Shown: positions 11,699 through 22,416, numbered from the stretch's first letter. The stretch: 64,000 nt of DNA from Rhodococcus sp. 14-2483-1-2 (GCF_002259405.1 NZ_NPFW01000022.1:558001-622000); one strand, 5' to 3'. Numbers and translations are program-made. Notes: generated by a model not told the origin, from the sequence alone.

Positions 11699-13210
11699 CT
11701 AGTCGCCCGTGGAGGCATGTGATTTCAGAGTGCCGATGTGCTTGCGTCCCTTGACTGCGTACCACAGCAGGCCTACGCCCAGGATGCCGCCGATGTAGAC
11801 GAACGCACCGAACGTGTTGTACCAGGGGGTTCCGTACACGGCCTCGCGTGGCCATGCGAGGTTGATCGCCATCCCTGCGCCCCACACCACTGCCGCGATG
11901 TTGACCGGCAGGCCCCACCTGCCCATCGTGAAGTACCCGCCGGGCTTCAGATCTGCCGGCGGCCACTCACCCTTGACTCGTTTGACCAACAGCGGCCCGG
12001 TGACCATCAGATACGCGAGGTAGATCATGATGATCGCGATCGAGGTGAGGACCGTGAAGATCTGCGGCTGACCGATGTTGACGACGAGAATGACGATGGC
12101 CAGCACGCCGATGGTCACTGCGGGCACTACCGGGGTCTGGGTCTTCGGGTTCACCTTGGCCAGACTCTCGCCGAAGGGCAACGCGTTGTCTCGCGCCATG
12201 GCGAACGTGAGCCGGATCGCCGCGGTGTGCACTGCCAGTGAGCAGACGAAGACCGCGATGACGATGCAGATGAGGAAGACGGTGCCCAGCGGGCCCCACA
12301 TCACCGATTCGACGATCGACTGCAGGCTGCCGTCGGGGCTGCCGAGCGAAGGATCGTTCAGGTCCGGCGCGGCCATGACGGCGAACACCAGGATGGCTCC
12401 GCCGATGACGAACGACGCGAGGATGGCGCGAAAGATCGCTTTGGGGGCGGTGCGGCGAGGTTCGACTGTTTCTTCCCCGAGCGAGCTCGCGGTGTCGAAT
12501 CCGTACATGACGTAGCCCGACGCCAGCGACGCGACCAGGAAGGCACCCAGGTAACCGCCGCTCTCACCGGCACCGTAGCCGTTGGAGGAGAAGAACACCT
12601 CGGGCCCGCGAGTGATGTTGGCCGCGAGCAGGATCGCGATGAGGACGGCCGCAATGAGTTCGATGAACACACCCGCACTGTTGATCATCGCCATCAGCCG
12701 AACGCCGAGCGCGTTGATCGTGGTGGTGATGGCGATCAGGATCGCACCCAGCAGCACTGCGTTGGCCGCGAAGTCGGTGGCACCCGAGCCGTCACCGATG
12801 ATCTGGAATCCGCTCCAGATGCGTGGCAGATTCAGCTGTAGAGCGAGGGCAACGGCGGCCAGTGTCACGATCGATGCCGTGAGCATCAACCAGCCCGCCG
12901 ACCAACCGACGATCCTGCGGCCCAACAGCTTCGCCCAGTTGTACACCGATCCCGCCACCGGGTATTTCGCGGCCAGCTCCATGAAGCACAGTGCCACGCA
13001 GAGCTGACCGACGAAGACCGCAGGCCACGACCACAGGTACGCCGGCCCGGCGGTCCCGAAACCGAAGTAGAACAGCTGGAACGTGCCGGTGAGAATGGAG
13101 ATGTAGCTGACGCCCGCGGCGAAGCTGGCAAATTTGCCGAGACTTCGATCGAGTGACTCCTTGTAGCCGAAATCGTCCATCCCGCTCGAGTTGTCGTTCA
13201 GTATTGCCAT
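11699..13210 (-). CDS. APC-superfamily amino acid/amine permease
   Basis: A 503-residue permease with about 12 hydrophobic helices. The amphipathic N-terminus ends in LGKFASFAAGVSYISILTG, and the first helices contain the unwound motif GTFQLFYFGFGTAGPAYL, as in the amino acid-polyamine-organocation superfamily. The ATG at 13208-13210 has GGGAAAGG upstream; another ATG 18 bp earlier is possible. Sitting between the aldehyde dehydrogenase and GMC oxidoreductase genes, it probably imports the substrate for that pathway (an amine or amino alcohol). Confidence 0.85.
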   Translation of the reverse strand: MAILNDNSSGMDDFGYKESLDRSLGKFASFAAGVSYISILTGTFQLFYFGFGTAGPAYLWSWPAVFVGQLCVALCFMELAAKYPVAGSVYNWAKLLGRRIVGWSAGWLMLTASIVTLAAVALALQLNLPRIWSGFQIIGDGSGATDFAANAVLLGAILIAITTTINALGVRLMAMINSAGVFIELIAAVLIAILLAANITRGPEVFFSSNGYGAGESGGYLGAFLVASLASGYVMYGFDTASSLGEETVEPRRTAPKAIFRAILASFVIGGAILVFAVMAAPDLNDPSLGSPDGSLQSIVESVMWGPLGTVFLICIVIAVFVCSLAVHTAAIRLTFAMARDNALPFGESLAKVNPKTQTPVVPAVTIGVLAIVILVVNIGQPQIFTVLTSIAIIMIYLAYLMVTGPLLVKRVKGEWPPADLKPGGYFTMGRWGLPVNIAAVVWGAGMAINLAWPREAVYGTPWYNTFGAFVYIGGILGVGLLWYAVKGRKHIGTLKSHASTGD

Positions 13211-13234
13211 GCCTGTGGCCTTTCCCATCGTGCT

Positions 13235-14761
13235 CTATCGGGTACCGAACCACCCCGCCGCCGTGGGTGAGGTGTTGTGCCAAATATGCTTCGCTTCTTG
13301 ATATTCGGACATTCCGGACGGGCCGAGCTCGCGTCCGTTCCCGGACTGTTTGAAGCCGCCCCATTCCGCGGCCGCCGTGTAAACACCGAAGTCGTTGAGC
13401 CACACCGTGCCATGGCGCAGCCCACGTACCATTCTTTCGCCTCGTGCGGCATCGGATGTCCGAACTCCCGCGGCGAGACCGTAATTCGTATCGTTGCCCA
13501 ACAGCAGTGCTTCGGCCTCCGTGTCGAAGCGCTCCACAGTGAGTATGGGCCCGAATGTCTCCTCCTGCACGATATTCATGGACCGATTGCAGTGGTCGAA
13601 AATCGTCGGTAGGAAATAGCTACCCTCGTCCAGAGCCGAATTGTCCGGTTTCGTTCCGCCGATGACCAGTGTTGCGCCCTCCTCGATGCCGCCCGCGACG
13701 AAAGCTTCGATCTTCTCGCGCTGCGCCTGCGACACCAGTGGACCGGTCTCGCTCGCCGGGTCCATCCCAGGACCGATCACGATGGTCTTCGCGCGTTCGG
13801 CCACGGCTGCGACGAAGCGGTCGGCGACCGATTCTTCGATGATGAGTCGAGTGCCGGCCGAACACACCTGACCCGAATGCAGAAAGACTCCGGTCAGGAC
13901 GTTGTCGACGGAGTCTGCGAATGCCTGATCGTCGGCCACCGCGTCGGCGAACACGATGTGTGGATTCTTGCCACCGAGTTCGACGGCCACCTTGGTGACA
14001 TTCTCGGCCGCAGCGGCCAAGATGTGCCGGCCCGTCGCCAGTCCGCCGGTGAACGAGATGAAGTCGACGTCACGGTTCCTGGTGAGCGCGTCCCCGAGAA
14101 CCGCCCCGCTGCCCTGCAGCAAGTTGACCACACCGGCCGGCACTCCGGCTTCTTCCACCAGCTTGGTGAACGCGATGGTGCTCAGCGGAGTCACCTCGCT
14201 CGGCTTGAGCACCATCGTGCAGCCGGCCGCCAGAGCGGGGGCGATCTTCCACGAGATCTGCAGCAGCGGATAGTTCCACGGTGCGATCATCACGCAGACG
14301 CCGATCGGCTCGTGGACCACGCGGCTGAGGATTTCGGGTCGATCGACGTCGATCAGGCGATCTGCCTGCACCACTGCGAGATCGGCGTAGAAGCGGAAGA
14401 CCGACGTGACATCGTCGATGTCGATTTCGCTCTCGCCGAACGTCTTTCCGGTATCGAGAGTCTCGATACGCGCGAGCTCGGCCTTGTCCCTCTGGAGCAG
14501 ATCTGCGATGCGGTTCAGCAGATCGCTGCGCTCGGTCACCGTCACCGAGCGCCACGGCCCGTCGTCGAACGCCGCCCGCGCCGAGGCCACCGCGCGCAGA
14601 GCGTCGTCCGGCGTGGCCTCGTCCACGACGGCAACCGTGCTGCCGTACGCGGGGTTCACGATGTCTCGGGTTCCGCCGTCACCGGATCCCTGCCACTGCC
14701 CGTCGACGAACAACGACGGCCGTAGCGAGGTCGGGTCGAATACTGCATCGGAGTCGGTCAC
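13235..14761 (-). CDS. NAD(P)-dependent aldehyde dehydrogenase (betaine-aldehyde-like)
   Basis: A 508-residue aldehyde dehydrogenase, GTG start with AAGGAG upstream. The oxyanion Asn lies in MIAPWNYPLL, the general-base Glu in VELGGKNPHIVF, and the nucleophilic Cys in HSGQVCSAGTRL. The C-terminal ETFGPILTVERFDTEAEAL is the cofactor-binding motif. The sequence resembles BetB/GbsA-type enzymes that oxidise betaine aldehyde to glycine betaine. It is the first gene of the cluster ALDH-permease-GMC-CBS/DUF294. Confidence 0.88.
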   Translation of the reverse strand: MTDSDAVFDPTSLRPSLFVDGQWQGSGDGGTRDIVNPAYGSTVAVVDEATPDDALRAVASARAAFDDGPWRSVTVTERSDLLNRIADLLQRDKAELARIETLDTGKTFGESEIDIDDVTSVFRFYADLAVVQADRLIDVDRPEILSRVVHEPIGVCVMIAPWNYPLLQISWKIAPALAAGCTMVLKPSEVTPLSTIAFTKLVEEAGVPAGVVNLLQGSGAVLGDALTRNRDVDFISFTGGLATGRHILAAAAENVTKVAVELGGKNPHIVFADAVADDQAFADSVDNVLTGVFLHSGQVCSAGTRLIIEESVADRFVAAVAERAKTIVIGPGMDPASETGPLVSQAQREKIEAFVAGGIEEGATLVIGGTKPDNSALDEGSYFLPTIFDHCNRSMNIVQEETFGPILTVERFDTEAEALLLGNDTNYGLAAGVRTSDAARGERMVRGLRHGTVWLNDFGVYTAAAEWGGFKQSGNGRELGPSGMSEYQEAKHIWHNTSPTAAGWFGTR

Positions 14762-14979
14762 TGAAACTCCTTCTTCCGTCTGGGGGTCGGGTCGTGTGTC
14801 TACGCTATGCCCTCAGCGGCCGATGACTCCATCGATCCGTTCGCGAACCGCGTGTTGCTGCGGGACATCACACAGAACTGTCGTCCTCGCCGACGTGCGG
14901 TATCGGCCCCGCACATTTCGTGCTGCGATTGTCGAACATGCGACGGCACTGTGCAGCGCAGCGCATTACGGTGGGAAAC
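14762..14979. other. 218-bp divergent intergenic region
   Basis: Separates the start of the aldehyde dehydrogenase operon (minus) from a small plus-strand gene. It must carry the promoter of the minus-strand cluster. I see no clear operator palindrome and no RNA gene. Confidence 0.5.
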
Positions 14980-15234
14980 ATGACTATCGAAGATGTGGGC
15001 GGCAGACGAACGGTGACGGCGGACGAGCTTCTTCTCCTGGTGGGCGATCACCTGCTCATCGAAGAGGGCGTCGCGACCGGGTTCATCGAAAGCGCAGGCC
15101 AAGTTGCCGAGAGCGTAGCGGTGACGGTGACCGATGGCGTCGACGGAACCACAACGACCGAGCGGGTTTTCCTTCCCGATGCCGAGGTAACTATCGAACC
15201 CGCCGATCGCGGACGTGCCCCCGTCACTCTGTGA
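14980..15234 (+). CDS. Small hypothetical protein
   Basis: An 84-residue acidic protein with an ATG start and GGTGGGAA placed just upstream. The sequence (VTADELLLLVGDHLLIEEGV near residue 12) looks like a small soluble beta-rich or helical domain with no cysteine and no membrane segment. I do not recognise a family. The reading frame stays open to an ATG-less upstream point at 14920, but the ribosome site supports 14980. Codon third positions are GC-rich as in real genes. Confidence 0.55.
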   Translation: MTIEDVGGRRTVTADELLLLVGDHLLIEEGVATGFIESAGQVAESVAVTVTDGVDGTTTTERVFLPDAEVTIEPADRGRAPVTL

Positions 15235-15359
15235 CGACGGGAGAGTCCCTGCTCAGAAGTACATTCATGTAACTCGAACAACTCTGTCACACCAGTCACA
15301 CTGGCACCGAACTGAGCTAGGGTGGCGGAAACCCGTCACCGCTCGGAAGGACGTCAGTA

Positions 15360-16280
15360 GTGCGACAAGGCCGAGTACACCCGACCGTTCGCGGTGCTGT
15401 CGTGACCTGTGCCGCTGCGCTGACTGTCGGTTTCGGCTCGATCACGGCGATGGCCGAGCCCGCGGCGTCGGCCCCGGTAACCGTCGCCGAGTCGGTCCGG
15501 TCGGCCGACGCAGAGCAGTACAACGACGCGCAGGATGCGTTGGTGAAGGGTCGCTACGACGACGGTTTCGCTGCCCTCGACGCGCTCGCTACCGCCGCCC
15601 CGGACGACGCCAATGTGGCAGCGCTGCAGACGTTCTATGCCAACGCGACCGCTGACGCCGATGCCCGTGCGCAACACTCGGCTCGTCTACGCACCCTGTC
15701 TCCCACCCTCGCCGACGCAGTCGATCGAGCGATCGCAGTCATCGACGACGCCGCAACGGAGACAATCGATTTCGCACCGACCACCGACGGACCCCGCACT
15801 GCGATCGTGGTACTCGGTCTGGGCCTGAACGGCGACGGCAGTATGGCCCCGGAGTTGGTGGCACGTCTCCGCTCGGCCGTAGCCGCGGCGGAGCGCTCCC
15901 CCGAGTCCCCCATCATCGTCACCGGTGGGAACCCGCAGAGCGGCATCACCGAGGCCGACGCGATGCAGCAGTGGCTCGTCGACGACGGCATCGCGGCCGA
16001 CCGCATTCACACCGAAACGACCGCGAATTCGACGGTGCAGAACGCACAGCGCACCACCGCGCTGGCAGCGGAGATCGACGTCGAGAATCTGGTTCTGGCC
16101 ACGACTTCCAGTCACCTGCGGCGAGCGATCTCCGACTTCGAGATCGCCGGTGCCGACGTGATCGGTGCTGCCCCATCCACTCCCGACGATCTCCCGGACC
16201 TACCTGCGCTCGCTCCGACAGCACGGCTGGGTATGACCGTCGACGCCACCAAGATCCTCGGGATACCGCGCACCTACTGA
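15360..16280 (+). CDS. Exported DUF218/YdcF-family protein
   Basis: A 306-residue protein starting at a GTG with CGGAAGG upstream. Residues 1-36 form a signal peptide (AAALTVGFGSITAMAEPAAS), so the protein is exported or membrane-tethered. A spacer with two short helices follows, then a DUF218 domain from about residue 145: AIVVLGLGLNGDG, IIVTGGNPQSGITEADAM, NSTVQNAQRT and ATTSSHLRRA. The family includes SanA/ElyC/YdcF, linked to envelope functions; the enzymatic role is unknown. Its last 7 bp overlap the convergent TetR gene. Confidence 0.8.
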   Translation: MRQGRVHPTVRGAVVTCAAALTVGFGSITAMAEPAASAPVTVAESVRSADAEQYNDAQDALVKGRYDDGFAALDALATAAPDDANVAALQTFYANATADADARAQHSARLRTLSPTLADAVDRAIAVIDDAATETIDFAPTTDGPRTAIVVLGLGLNGDGSMAPELVARLRSAVAAAERSPESPIIVTGGNPQSGITEADAMQQWLVDDGIAADRIHTETTANSTVQNAQRTTALAAEIDVENLVLATTSSHLRRAISDFEIAGADVIGAAPSTPDDLPDLPALAPTARLGMTVDATKILGIPRTY

Positions 16281-16867
16281 CGCATCCACCCGCGTAGCAC
16301 CGACTCCGTCCCGGCATCGAACATCGCCCGACGAATCTCGTCGTCGTTGGCGGTGGGCATCGCCAACTCCAGCGACACCAACCCGTGCACGATCGCCCAG
16401 AACGAGTGGCTGATCAACTCGACCGACGCCCCGGCCATGGTTCCCGCCGCGACTGCGCTCGCCACCGCTGACCGCAGCGGGTCCATCGCTGCGGAAGCAC
16501 GTTGCGCTTCTTCGGATACATCGACCGAACCGAGCACACCGCCGAACATCACCGCGTACAGATGCGGATTACGTAGTGCCCAGTCTCGGTACGAGGCGGC
16601 GAGTTCCCGCAGATCGACCTCCGGATCGCCGCTGACCGGAACCCGGCGCTGCGCGTCCCCGAAACTCGCGAACGACGTGGAGAACAGAGCTACGAGCAAC
16701 TCGGCACGTCCGCCGAACAGCGAGTAGATCGCTGTCGTCGAGGTGCCCTGCGCGGCCGCGAGTTTGCGCAGTGACAACGAGTCGACACCCTGGTGCGCAA
16801 CGGTTTCGGCCGCGGCCTCGAGGAGCCGGGTGCGCAACTCCGCATCGTGAATTCTTGGTCTCGCCAC
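16274..16867 (-). CDS. TetR-family transcriptional regulator
   Basis: A 197-residue regulator. The N-terminal helix-turn-helix is LRKLAAAQGTSTTAIYSLFG (about residues 32-51). The remaining residues are an alpha-helical ligand-binding domain with a TetR_C-like tail. It is divergent from the DUF4188 gene across 79 bp that contain a candidate operator, so it probably represses itself and that gene. The 3' end overlaps the YdcF-like gene by 7 bp. Confidence 0.9.
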   Translation of the reverse strand: MARPRIHDAELRTRLLEAAAETVAHQGVDSLSLRKLAAAQGTSTTAIYSLFGGRAELLVALFSTSFASFGDAQRRVPVSGDPEVDLRELAASYRDWALRNPHLYAVMFGGVLGSVDVSEEAQRASAAMDPLRSAVASAVAAGTMAGASVELISHSFWAIVHGLVSLELAMPTANDDEIRRAMFDAGTESVLRGWMRQ

Positions 16868-16884
16868 TTGCGGAACCTACCACA

Positions 16885-16904
16885 ACGGTGTTTTATAACA
16901 GTGT
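16885..16904. promoter_or_regulatory. Candidate TetR operator between divergent genes
   Basis: An imperfect inverted repeat, ACGGTGTT-TTAT-AACAGTGT, with 6 of 8 arm positions matching. It contains TATAAC, a good -10 for the DUF4188 gene. Position and size fit an operator for the adjacent TetR protein. Confidence 0.45.
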
Positions 16905-16946
16905 CATGTAAGTCTGTTCCAGCCCTCGAACCAGTAAGGACTCCCC

Positions 16947-17426
16947 ATGCCACCCATCATCGACGGCCGCACCACGGTCGAGGCCGACCGCGACACCGTC
17001 ACGATCTTCCTCATCGGGATGCGCATCAACAATCCGGTGGCCGTTCGCTCCTGGCTACCCGCGGTGCGCGCGATGCCGCGGATGCTCGGCCATCTCGAGA
17101 GGGATCCCGCCTCCGGACTGCTCGGCTACCACTCGTGGCTGGGGCGAACCACCATGCTGGTCAGCTATTGGCGCACTGCCGAGGACCTGACGCGATTCGC
17201 CTCCGATCCCGATGCACCACACGCACCGGCCTGGCGCGCCTTCAACCGATCGGTGGCTGCAACCCGCCATGTCGGCGTATGGCACGAGACCTACACAGCG
17301 ACAGCACGAAACAGTGAGGCGATCTACGTCAACATGCCTACGTTCGGACTCGCGGGAGCCATCGGTGGACTCCCGGTCGGGACCGGCTCGCATACGTGGA
17401 AGCAGCGAATGAAGTCCGCGCAGTAA
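16947..17426 (+). CDS. DUF4188 domain protein
   Basis: A 159-residue protein of the DUF4188 (monooxygenase-like, dimeric alpha/beta barrel) family. Diagnostic segments are VTIFLIGMRINNPVAVRSWL near residue 17, GLLGYHSWLGRTTMLVSYWR near residue 57, and VGVWHETYTA. Family members resemble the fluC-like/spheroidene monooxygenase fold, but no activity is established for this one. It is divergent from a TetR regulator that probably controls it, and it ends 11 bp before the convergent nuoN stop codon. Confidence 0.8.
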   Translation: MPPIIDGRTTVEADRDTVTIFLIGMRINNPVAVRSWLPAVRAMPRMLGHLERDPASGLLGYHSWLGRTTMLVSYWRTAEDLTRFASDPDAPHAPAWRAFNRSVAATRHVGVWHETYTATARNSEAIYVNMPTFGLAGAIGGLPVGTGSHTWKQRMKSAQ

Positions 17427-17437
17427 CGGCTCGACGG

Positions 17438-19000
17438 CTACAGGAAGGCTCCGGCACGCGCAGCAAGGTCGAGAACGGGCTGCGGGAAGACTCCGAGAGC
17501 CACGGTGACCACCACCGAGACCCCGATCGCGCACGACACCGACGCCGTCGGGCGCACGATCGTGGCGGTCCGCTCTCCCGGATCGGTGAAGAACATCAGC
17601 ACTATCACCCGTACGTAGAAGAACGCTGCGATCGCGCTGCACACCACCCCAACCACGACCAGCGCCGCTCCCCCGGCACCCGAGGCAGCGCTGAACACCG
17701 CGAACTTGCCGATGAACCCACTGGTGAGCGGAATGCCGGCGAACGAGAGCAGGAACAACCCGAACACCGCCGCCACCAGCGGTGACCGACGACCTATTCC
17801 GGCCCACCGTTCCAGATCGCTCACCTCGCCGCGTTCGTCTCTCGCCAACCCGATGATCGCGAACCCCCCGAGAGTGCTGAAGGCATACGCCAACAGATAG
17901 AACATCGTGGCCGACACACCCGAATCACCCACGGCACCCGAATCACCCAGTGCCGTCACTCCGGTGAGGATGAATCCGGTGTGCGCAACGGACGAGTACG
18001 CCAGCATCCGTTTGACATCGGTCTGCGTCACCGCGACAACCGATCCCACCACCATCGTCGCGATGGCGACGACCCACAGCATCGGTCGCCAACTCGATTC
18101 GAGACCGGGCAGCGCCATCCCGAAGATGCGCAGAATCGCACCGAACGCCGCAACCTTGGTCACTGTGGCCATCAGTGCCGTCACCGGCGTAGGGGCACCC
18201 TGGTAGACATCGGGAATCCACGAATGGAACGGCACGGCACCGACCTTGAACAGCAGACCCACCGCGAGCAAGGCGGTTCCGATCAGCGCGAGCGATCTGC
18301 CCTGACCGTCAGCCGCGATGGCGTCGGCGATGCCGTCCAACCGAACGGTTGCGGCGTATCCGTACAGGAACGCGACCCCGAACAGGAAGAACGCGGACGA
18401 GAACGCGCCCAGCAGAAAGTATTTGAGGGCTGCTTCCTGCGAGAGCAAGCGCCGTCGTCGGGCCAGTCCGCAGAGCAGATACAGCGGCAAGGACAGCACT
18501 TCCAGCGCCACGAACATCGTCAGCAGATCCGTGGCCGCCGGAAACAGCAACATGCCACCGATCGCGAACATCGCGAGAGGAAACACCTCGGTCTGGGCGA
18601 CGCCTGCGTCGATGGCCTCCTTCTCCGCCACGCTGCCCGGAGTGGTCGATGCCTGCGGGGTGAACGAATCGATGCGACGCTCGGCACCGGCCGAGGTGAC
18701 TGCAACGGTGCGCTCGGCCATCAATGCGATGGCCGGAATCGACACCAGCACAATGGTTCCCTGTAGAAACAGGGTGGGTCCGTCGATCGCGACCGCGCCG
18801 GACATCGCCGACGCCTCGGTGCCGGCCAGACCGAGAATTGCCGCCAGTGCCGCCACCAGTCCCGCGAGAGCCAGGCCCAGATGCGTGCTCCGGCGGGCCC
18901 GCAGCGGCACGAACGCCTCGACGAGAACACCGAGAACTGCGACCGAGAACACGATCAGCATCGGTGCCAGCAGACCGTATTGCACCTCGGGTGTGGTCAT
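17438..19000 (-). CDS. nuoN: NADH-quinone oxidoreductase subunit N
   Basis: NuoN, 520 residues, one of the three antiporter-like proton-pumping membrane subunits of complex I. About 14 hydrophobic helices are visible, with the conserved MLAYSSVAHTGFILTGVTAL and FKVGAVPFHSWIPDVYQGAP segments; the Lys and His in these belong to the proton channel. The ATG overlaps the nuoM stop codon (ATGA). It is the last gene of the operon; no strong terminator hairpin is visible in the 11 bp before the convergent DUF4188 gene. Confidence 0.95.
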   Translation of the reverse strand: MTTPEVQYGLLAPMLIVFSVAVLGVLVEAFVPLRARRSTHLGLALAGLVAALAAILGLAGTEASAMSGAVAIDGPTLFLQGTIVLVSIPAIALMAERTVAVTSAGAERRIDSFTPQASTTPGSVAEKEAIDAGVAQTEVFPLAMFAIGGMLLFPAATDLLTMFVALEVLSLPLYLLCGLARRRRLLSQEAALKYFLLGAFSSAFFLFGVAFLYGYAATVRLDGIADAIAADGQGRSLALIGTALLAVGLLFKVGAVPFHSWIPDVYQGAPTPVTALMATVTKVAAFGAILRIFGMALPGLESSWRPMLWVVAIATMVVGSVVAVTQTDVKRMLAYSSVAHTGFILTGVTALGDSGAVGDSGVSATMFYLLAYAFSTLGGFAIIGLARDERGEVSDLERWAGIGRRSPLVAAVFGLFLLSFAGIPLTSGFIGKFAVFSAASGAGGAALVVVGVVCSAIAAFFYVRVIVLMFFTDPGERTATIVRPTASVSCAIGVSVVVTVALGVFPQPVLDLAARAGAFL

Positions 19001-20535
19001 CGCTGACCTCCTGAACTGTCGACCATCGTGGATTGCACTGCCGGAGTGATGACATCGAGCGCGGGTTTCGGATACACCCCGAGCACGATCAGCAACGCGA
19101 TCAACGGCACCACCACGGCCAGCTCGCGGCGAACGAGATCGGGCACCGTCTCGTTGCCCTCCCGGATCGGCCCGGTCATGACGCGCTGGTAGAGCCACAG
19201 TATGTAGATCGCCGACAGCACAAGGGCTCCAGCGGCCACGATCGCGGCGACTCCGTATCGACCGAACGTGCCGATCAGCACGAGGAATTCGCTCACGAAC
19301 GGGGCGAGGCCGGGTAGCGAGAGCGTGGCAAGCCCCGAGATCAAGAACGTTCCGGCAAGTACCGGTGCCACCTTCTGCACACCGCCGTAGTCGGCGATCG
19401 CTCGTGACCCTCGACGCGACACGAGGAAGCCCGCGATCAAGAACAGTGCGGCCGTGGAGATTCCGTGGTTGACCATGTACAGCGTGGCACCGGCCTGACT
19501 CTGACCGGTCATGGCGAAGATGCCGAGGATGATGAATCCGAAGTGCGAAATCGACGTGTAGGCAATCAGTCTCATCATGTCGGTCTGGCCGATCGCCAGT
19601 ATGGCGCCGTAGACGATGCCGATGACCGCAAGAGCGATGATCCACGGCGCGAACGTCTGCGACGAGCCGGGAAAGAGTTCGAGACAGAACCGCAGCATTG
19701 CGAACGTGCCGACCTTGTCCACCACCGACATCATCAGCACCGCAGTCGCGGGTGTGGACTGCACTGCGGCGTCGGGTAGCCACGAGTGGAACGGCCACAA
19801 CGGTGCCTTGATCGCGAACGCCAACATGAAGCCGAGGAACAGTGCGTTCAGAACCATCGGATCCACACCGAGTCCGCCCGATGACGCCGCGTCGGCGATC
19901 GCGCGCAGATCGAACGTCCCGCCGTCGAACGGCCCGCCGGGTCGCGCGGTCACCACGTAGAGGCCGATGACGGCAGCCAACATGATCAGACCGCCGAACA
20001 GGTTGTACAACAGGAACTTCACCGCGGCGCGCGTGCGATTCACTCCCCCGAAGCCACCGATGAGGAAGTACATCGGAATCAGCATCGCCTCGAAGAAGAT
20101 GTAGAACAACAACACGTCCAACGCGAGGAACGAGACGAGCACCATCGACTCGACCACCAGAATCAACGCCATGTACGTGTGCGACACCCGACGGGAGCCG
20201 TAGTTCGCGACGCGACTGCCGTCGTACCAGCCCGCGACGAGCAGCAAGGGCGTGAGAACGGTGGTGAGCAACACCAGGACGAGGCCGATTCCGTCCAGAC
20301 CGAGGGTGTACCGCGCACCGAAAGCCGCTATCCACGAATGGTCTTCGACGAACTGGTACCGATCACCACCGGAGTCGAACGACACCGCCAGTGCGACCGA
20401 CACGGCCAAGGTCCCGGCAGCGAAGCCCACTGCGACACTGCGCGCGGCGGTCGGGCGAGCGGCGGGCACCAGGGCGACCACGATCGCACCGAGCATCGGG
20501 AGTACCCACAGGACGGTCAACCAGGGAGTCGTCAC
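18997..20535 (-). CDS. nuoM: NADH-quinone oxidoreductase subunit M
   Basis: NuoM, 512 residues, antiporter-like proton-translocating subunit of complex I in the cytoplasmic membrane. Characteristic segments are [17 protein letters not shown] (with the conserved Glu), [32 protein letters not shown] and [17 protein letters not shown]. The GTG start overlaps the nuoL stop codon by 4 bp (GTGA), so translation is coupled. Confidence 0.96.
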   Translation of the reverse strand: MTTPWLTVLWVLPMLGAIVVALVPAARPTAARSVAVGFAAGTLAVSVALAVSFDSGGDRYQFVEDHSWIAAFGARYTLGLDGIGLVLVLLTTVLTPLLLVAGWYDGSRVANYGSRRVSHTYMALILVVESMVLVSFLALDVLLFYIFFEAMLIPMYFLIGGFGGVNRTRAAVKFLLYNLFGGLIMLAAVIGLYVVTARPGGPFDGGTFDLRAIADAASSGGLGVDPMVLNALFLGFMLAFAIKAPLWPFHSWLPDAAVQSTPATAVLMMSVVDKVGTFAMLRFCLELFPGSSQTFAPWIIALAVIGIVYGAILAIGQTDMMRLIAYTSISHFGFIILGIFAMTGQSQAGATLYMVNHGISTAALFLIAGFLVSRRGSRAIADYGGVQKVAPVLAGTFLISGLATLSLPGLAPFVSEFLVLIGTFGRYGVAAIVAAGALVLSAIYILWLYQRVMTGPIREGNETVPDLVRRELAVVVPLIALLIVLGVYPKPALDVITPAVQSTMVDSSGGQR

Positions 20536-22403
20536 AAAGCCACCACCATCAGTACGACGAGAACGGCTCCCGCGAACATCGCCAACGCGTACGACCGCAC
20601 GTAGCCCGTCTGCAGTCGCCGAGACCGCGTCGATGCGCCTCCGATCGAGCTCCCCACCCCGTCCACGACGGCGTCGATCCCGTTGTCGGCGTGCACCAAT
20701 GCGCGCGTGAGTGTCTGTCCCGGCCGCATGAATGCGGCCTCGTTGACGGCATCTCCGTAGAGATCGGCACGTGCAGCTCGGGTCAGGGGCGACACATCGT
20801 CGGGTGGTGTCGGCGGAACCTCGTTCGCGATGTACTTACGGTAGGCGACGCTCGCGCCGACCAGCACGACCACCAGGACGGCGACGGTGACCACCCAGGC
20901 CGGAATCGCGTGCTCCTCGGGTGCCGACCCCACGACGGGTTCCAGCCACGTCTCGAGGCGTCCGCCCACCGCAAGGAAAGCTCCCGACGCCACCGAGCCG
21001 ACGGCCAACACGATCATCGGGGCAGTCATCGTCGCCGAAGCCTCGTGCGGATGTGCTTGCGCGGACCAGCGTTTCGGACCGAAGAAGGTCAACAGCATCA
21101 CGCGAGTCATGTAGAAGGCCGTCAGGCCGGCACCGAGCAATGTCACGCAGCCGAGAATCGGACCTGCCACTCCTTCGGCGGCGAATGCGACCTCGATGAT
21201 CGGGTCCTTGGCGAAGAAGCCGGAGAACGGCGGCAGTCCGATGATGGCGAGATAGCCGAGGCCGAACGTGACGAACGTGATCGGCATCGCGGCGCGGAGC
21301 CCACCGAACCGTCGCATGTCGGTCTCGTCGTTCATCGCGTGCATCACCGAGCCCGCGCCCAGGAACAAGCCCGCTTTGAAGAAGCCGTGCGAGATCAACA
21401 GCACGATGGCGTAGGCGTATCCGGAGGGGCCGAGCCCGGCCGCGAGCAGCATGTACCCGATCTGACTCATCGTCGACGCCGCGAGCGCCTTCTTGATGTC
21501 GTCCTTCGCACAACCGATGACGGCACCGAACAGCAAGGTGACCGCCCCGACGGTGACGGTGGCCGCGCGGGCGGTGGGCGACGCCTCGAACACCGGTCCG
21601 GAGCGCACGATGAGGTACACCCCTGCCGTGACCATCGTGGCCGCGTGAATCAATGCCGACACCGGTGTCGGGCCCTCCATGGCGTCACCGAGCCAGGACT
21701 GCAGCGGCACCTGCGCCGACTTTCCACACGCCGCCAAAAGCAGCATCAGCGCCATGGCGGTGGCCACCGATTCGCTCGCCTCGCCGATTCCGGCGAACAC
21801 GTCGTCGTACTGCACGGAGCCGAAGTTCACGAACATGATCATCAGCGCAACGGCCAGGCCGATGTCGCCGACTCGGTTGACCACGAACGCTTTTCGGGCA
21901 GCCGACGCAGCCGACGGCTTGTGCTGCCAGAAGCCGATGAGCAGATACGACGCCAGTCCGACACCCTCCCACCCCAGATACAAGCCCAGGAAGTTGTCGG
22001 CCAGGACCAGCAGCAGCATGGCTGCCAGAAACAGGTTGAGGTACGCGAAGAAGCGTCGCCGCTCGGCGTCGTGGCTCATGTAGCCGATGGAGTACACGTG
22101 AATGAGCGACCCGACCCCGGTGATCAGCAGGACGAAGCAGATCGACAATTGATCTGCGCGCAAGCCGAACTCGACCTGCAATTCGTCGACCGGAACCCAT
22201 CGGAACAGGGTTTGGGTGAGGGCCCGGCCCGATTCTGCACGGCCCAGCATCGATGCGAACACCACCGCGGCCACCACGAACGAGGACACTGTCGCTGCCG
22301 TCGCGACGAGATGCCCCCACCCGTCGGTGCGCCTGCCGGCGAGCAGCAGGAACGCCGCACCGAACGCCGGCAGAGCCGGAAGAAGCCACAGTATCGACAT
22401 CAT
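20532..22403 (-). CDS. nuoL: NADH-quinone oxidoreductase subunit L
   Basis: NuoL, 623 residues, the distal antiporter-like subunit, whose C-terminal amphipathic helix braces the membrane arm. Motifs: [60 protein letters not shown] and [16 protein letters not shown]. The start is one of two consecutive ATG codons (22403 or 22400), 13 bp after nuoK. The length is usual for actinobacteria. Confidence 0.96.
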   Translation of the reverse strand: MMSILWLLPALPAFGAAFLLLAGRRTDGWGHLVATAATVSSFVVAAVVFASMLGRAESGRALTQTLFRWVPVDELQVEFGLRADQLSICFVLLITGVGSLIHVYSIGYMSHDAERRRFFAYLNLFLAAMLLLVLADNFLGLYLGWEGVGLASYLLIGFWQHKPSAASAARKAFVVNRVGDIGLAVALMIMFVNFGSVQYDDVFAGIGEASESVATAMALMLLLAACGKSAQVPLQSWLGDAMEGPTPVSALIHAATMVTAGVYLIVRSGPVFEASPTARAATVTVGAVTLLFGAVIGCAKDDIKKALAASTMSQIGYMLLAAGLGPSGYAYAIVLLISHGFFKAGLFLGAGSVMHAMNDETDMRRFGGLRAAMPITFVTFGLGYLAIIGLPPFSGFFAKDPIIEVAFAAEGVAGPILGCVTLLGAGLTAFYMTRVMLLTFFGPKRWSAQAHPHEASATMTAPMIVLAVGSVASGAFLAVGGRLETWLEPVVGSAPEEHAIPAWVVTVAVLVVVLVGASVAYRKYIANEVPPTPPDDVSPLTRAARADLYGDAVNEAAFMRPGQTLTRALVHADNGIDAVVDGVGSSIGGASTRSRRLQTGYVRSYALAMFAGAVLVVLMVVAL

Positions 22404-22416
22404 TTCTGCGCCCCCG

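Noticed and set aside
14800..15102. 100-codon minus-strand frame upstream of the aldehyde dehydrogenase gene
   Set aside because: Overlaps the better supported plus-strand gene at 14980 and the promoter region; no ribosome site and shadow-like composition.
17438..20335. 965-codon frame extending nuoN upstream through nuoM
   Set aside because: The true NuoN start is at 19000 with an ATGA overlap; the upstream part is an out-of-frame reading of nuoM.
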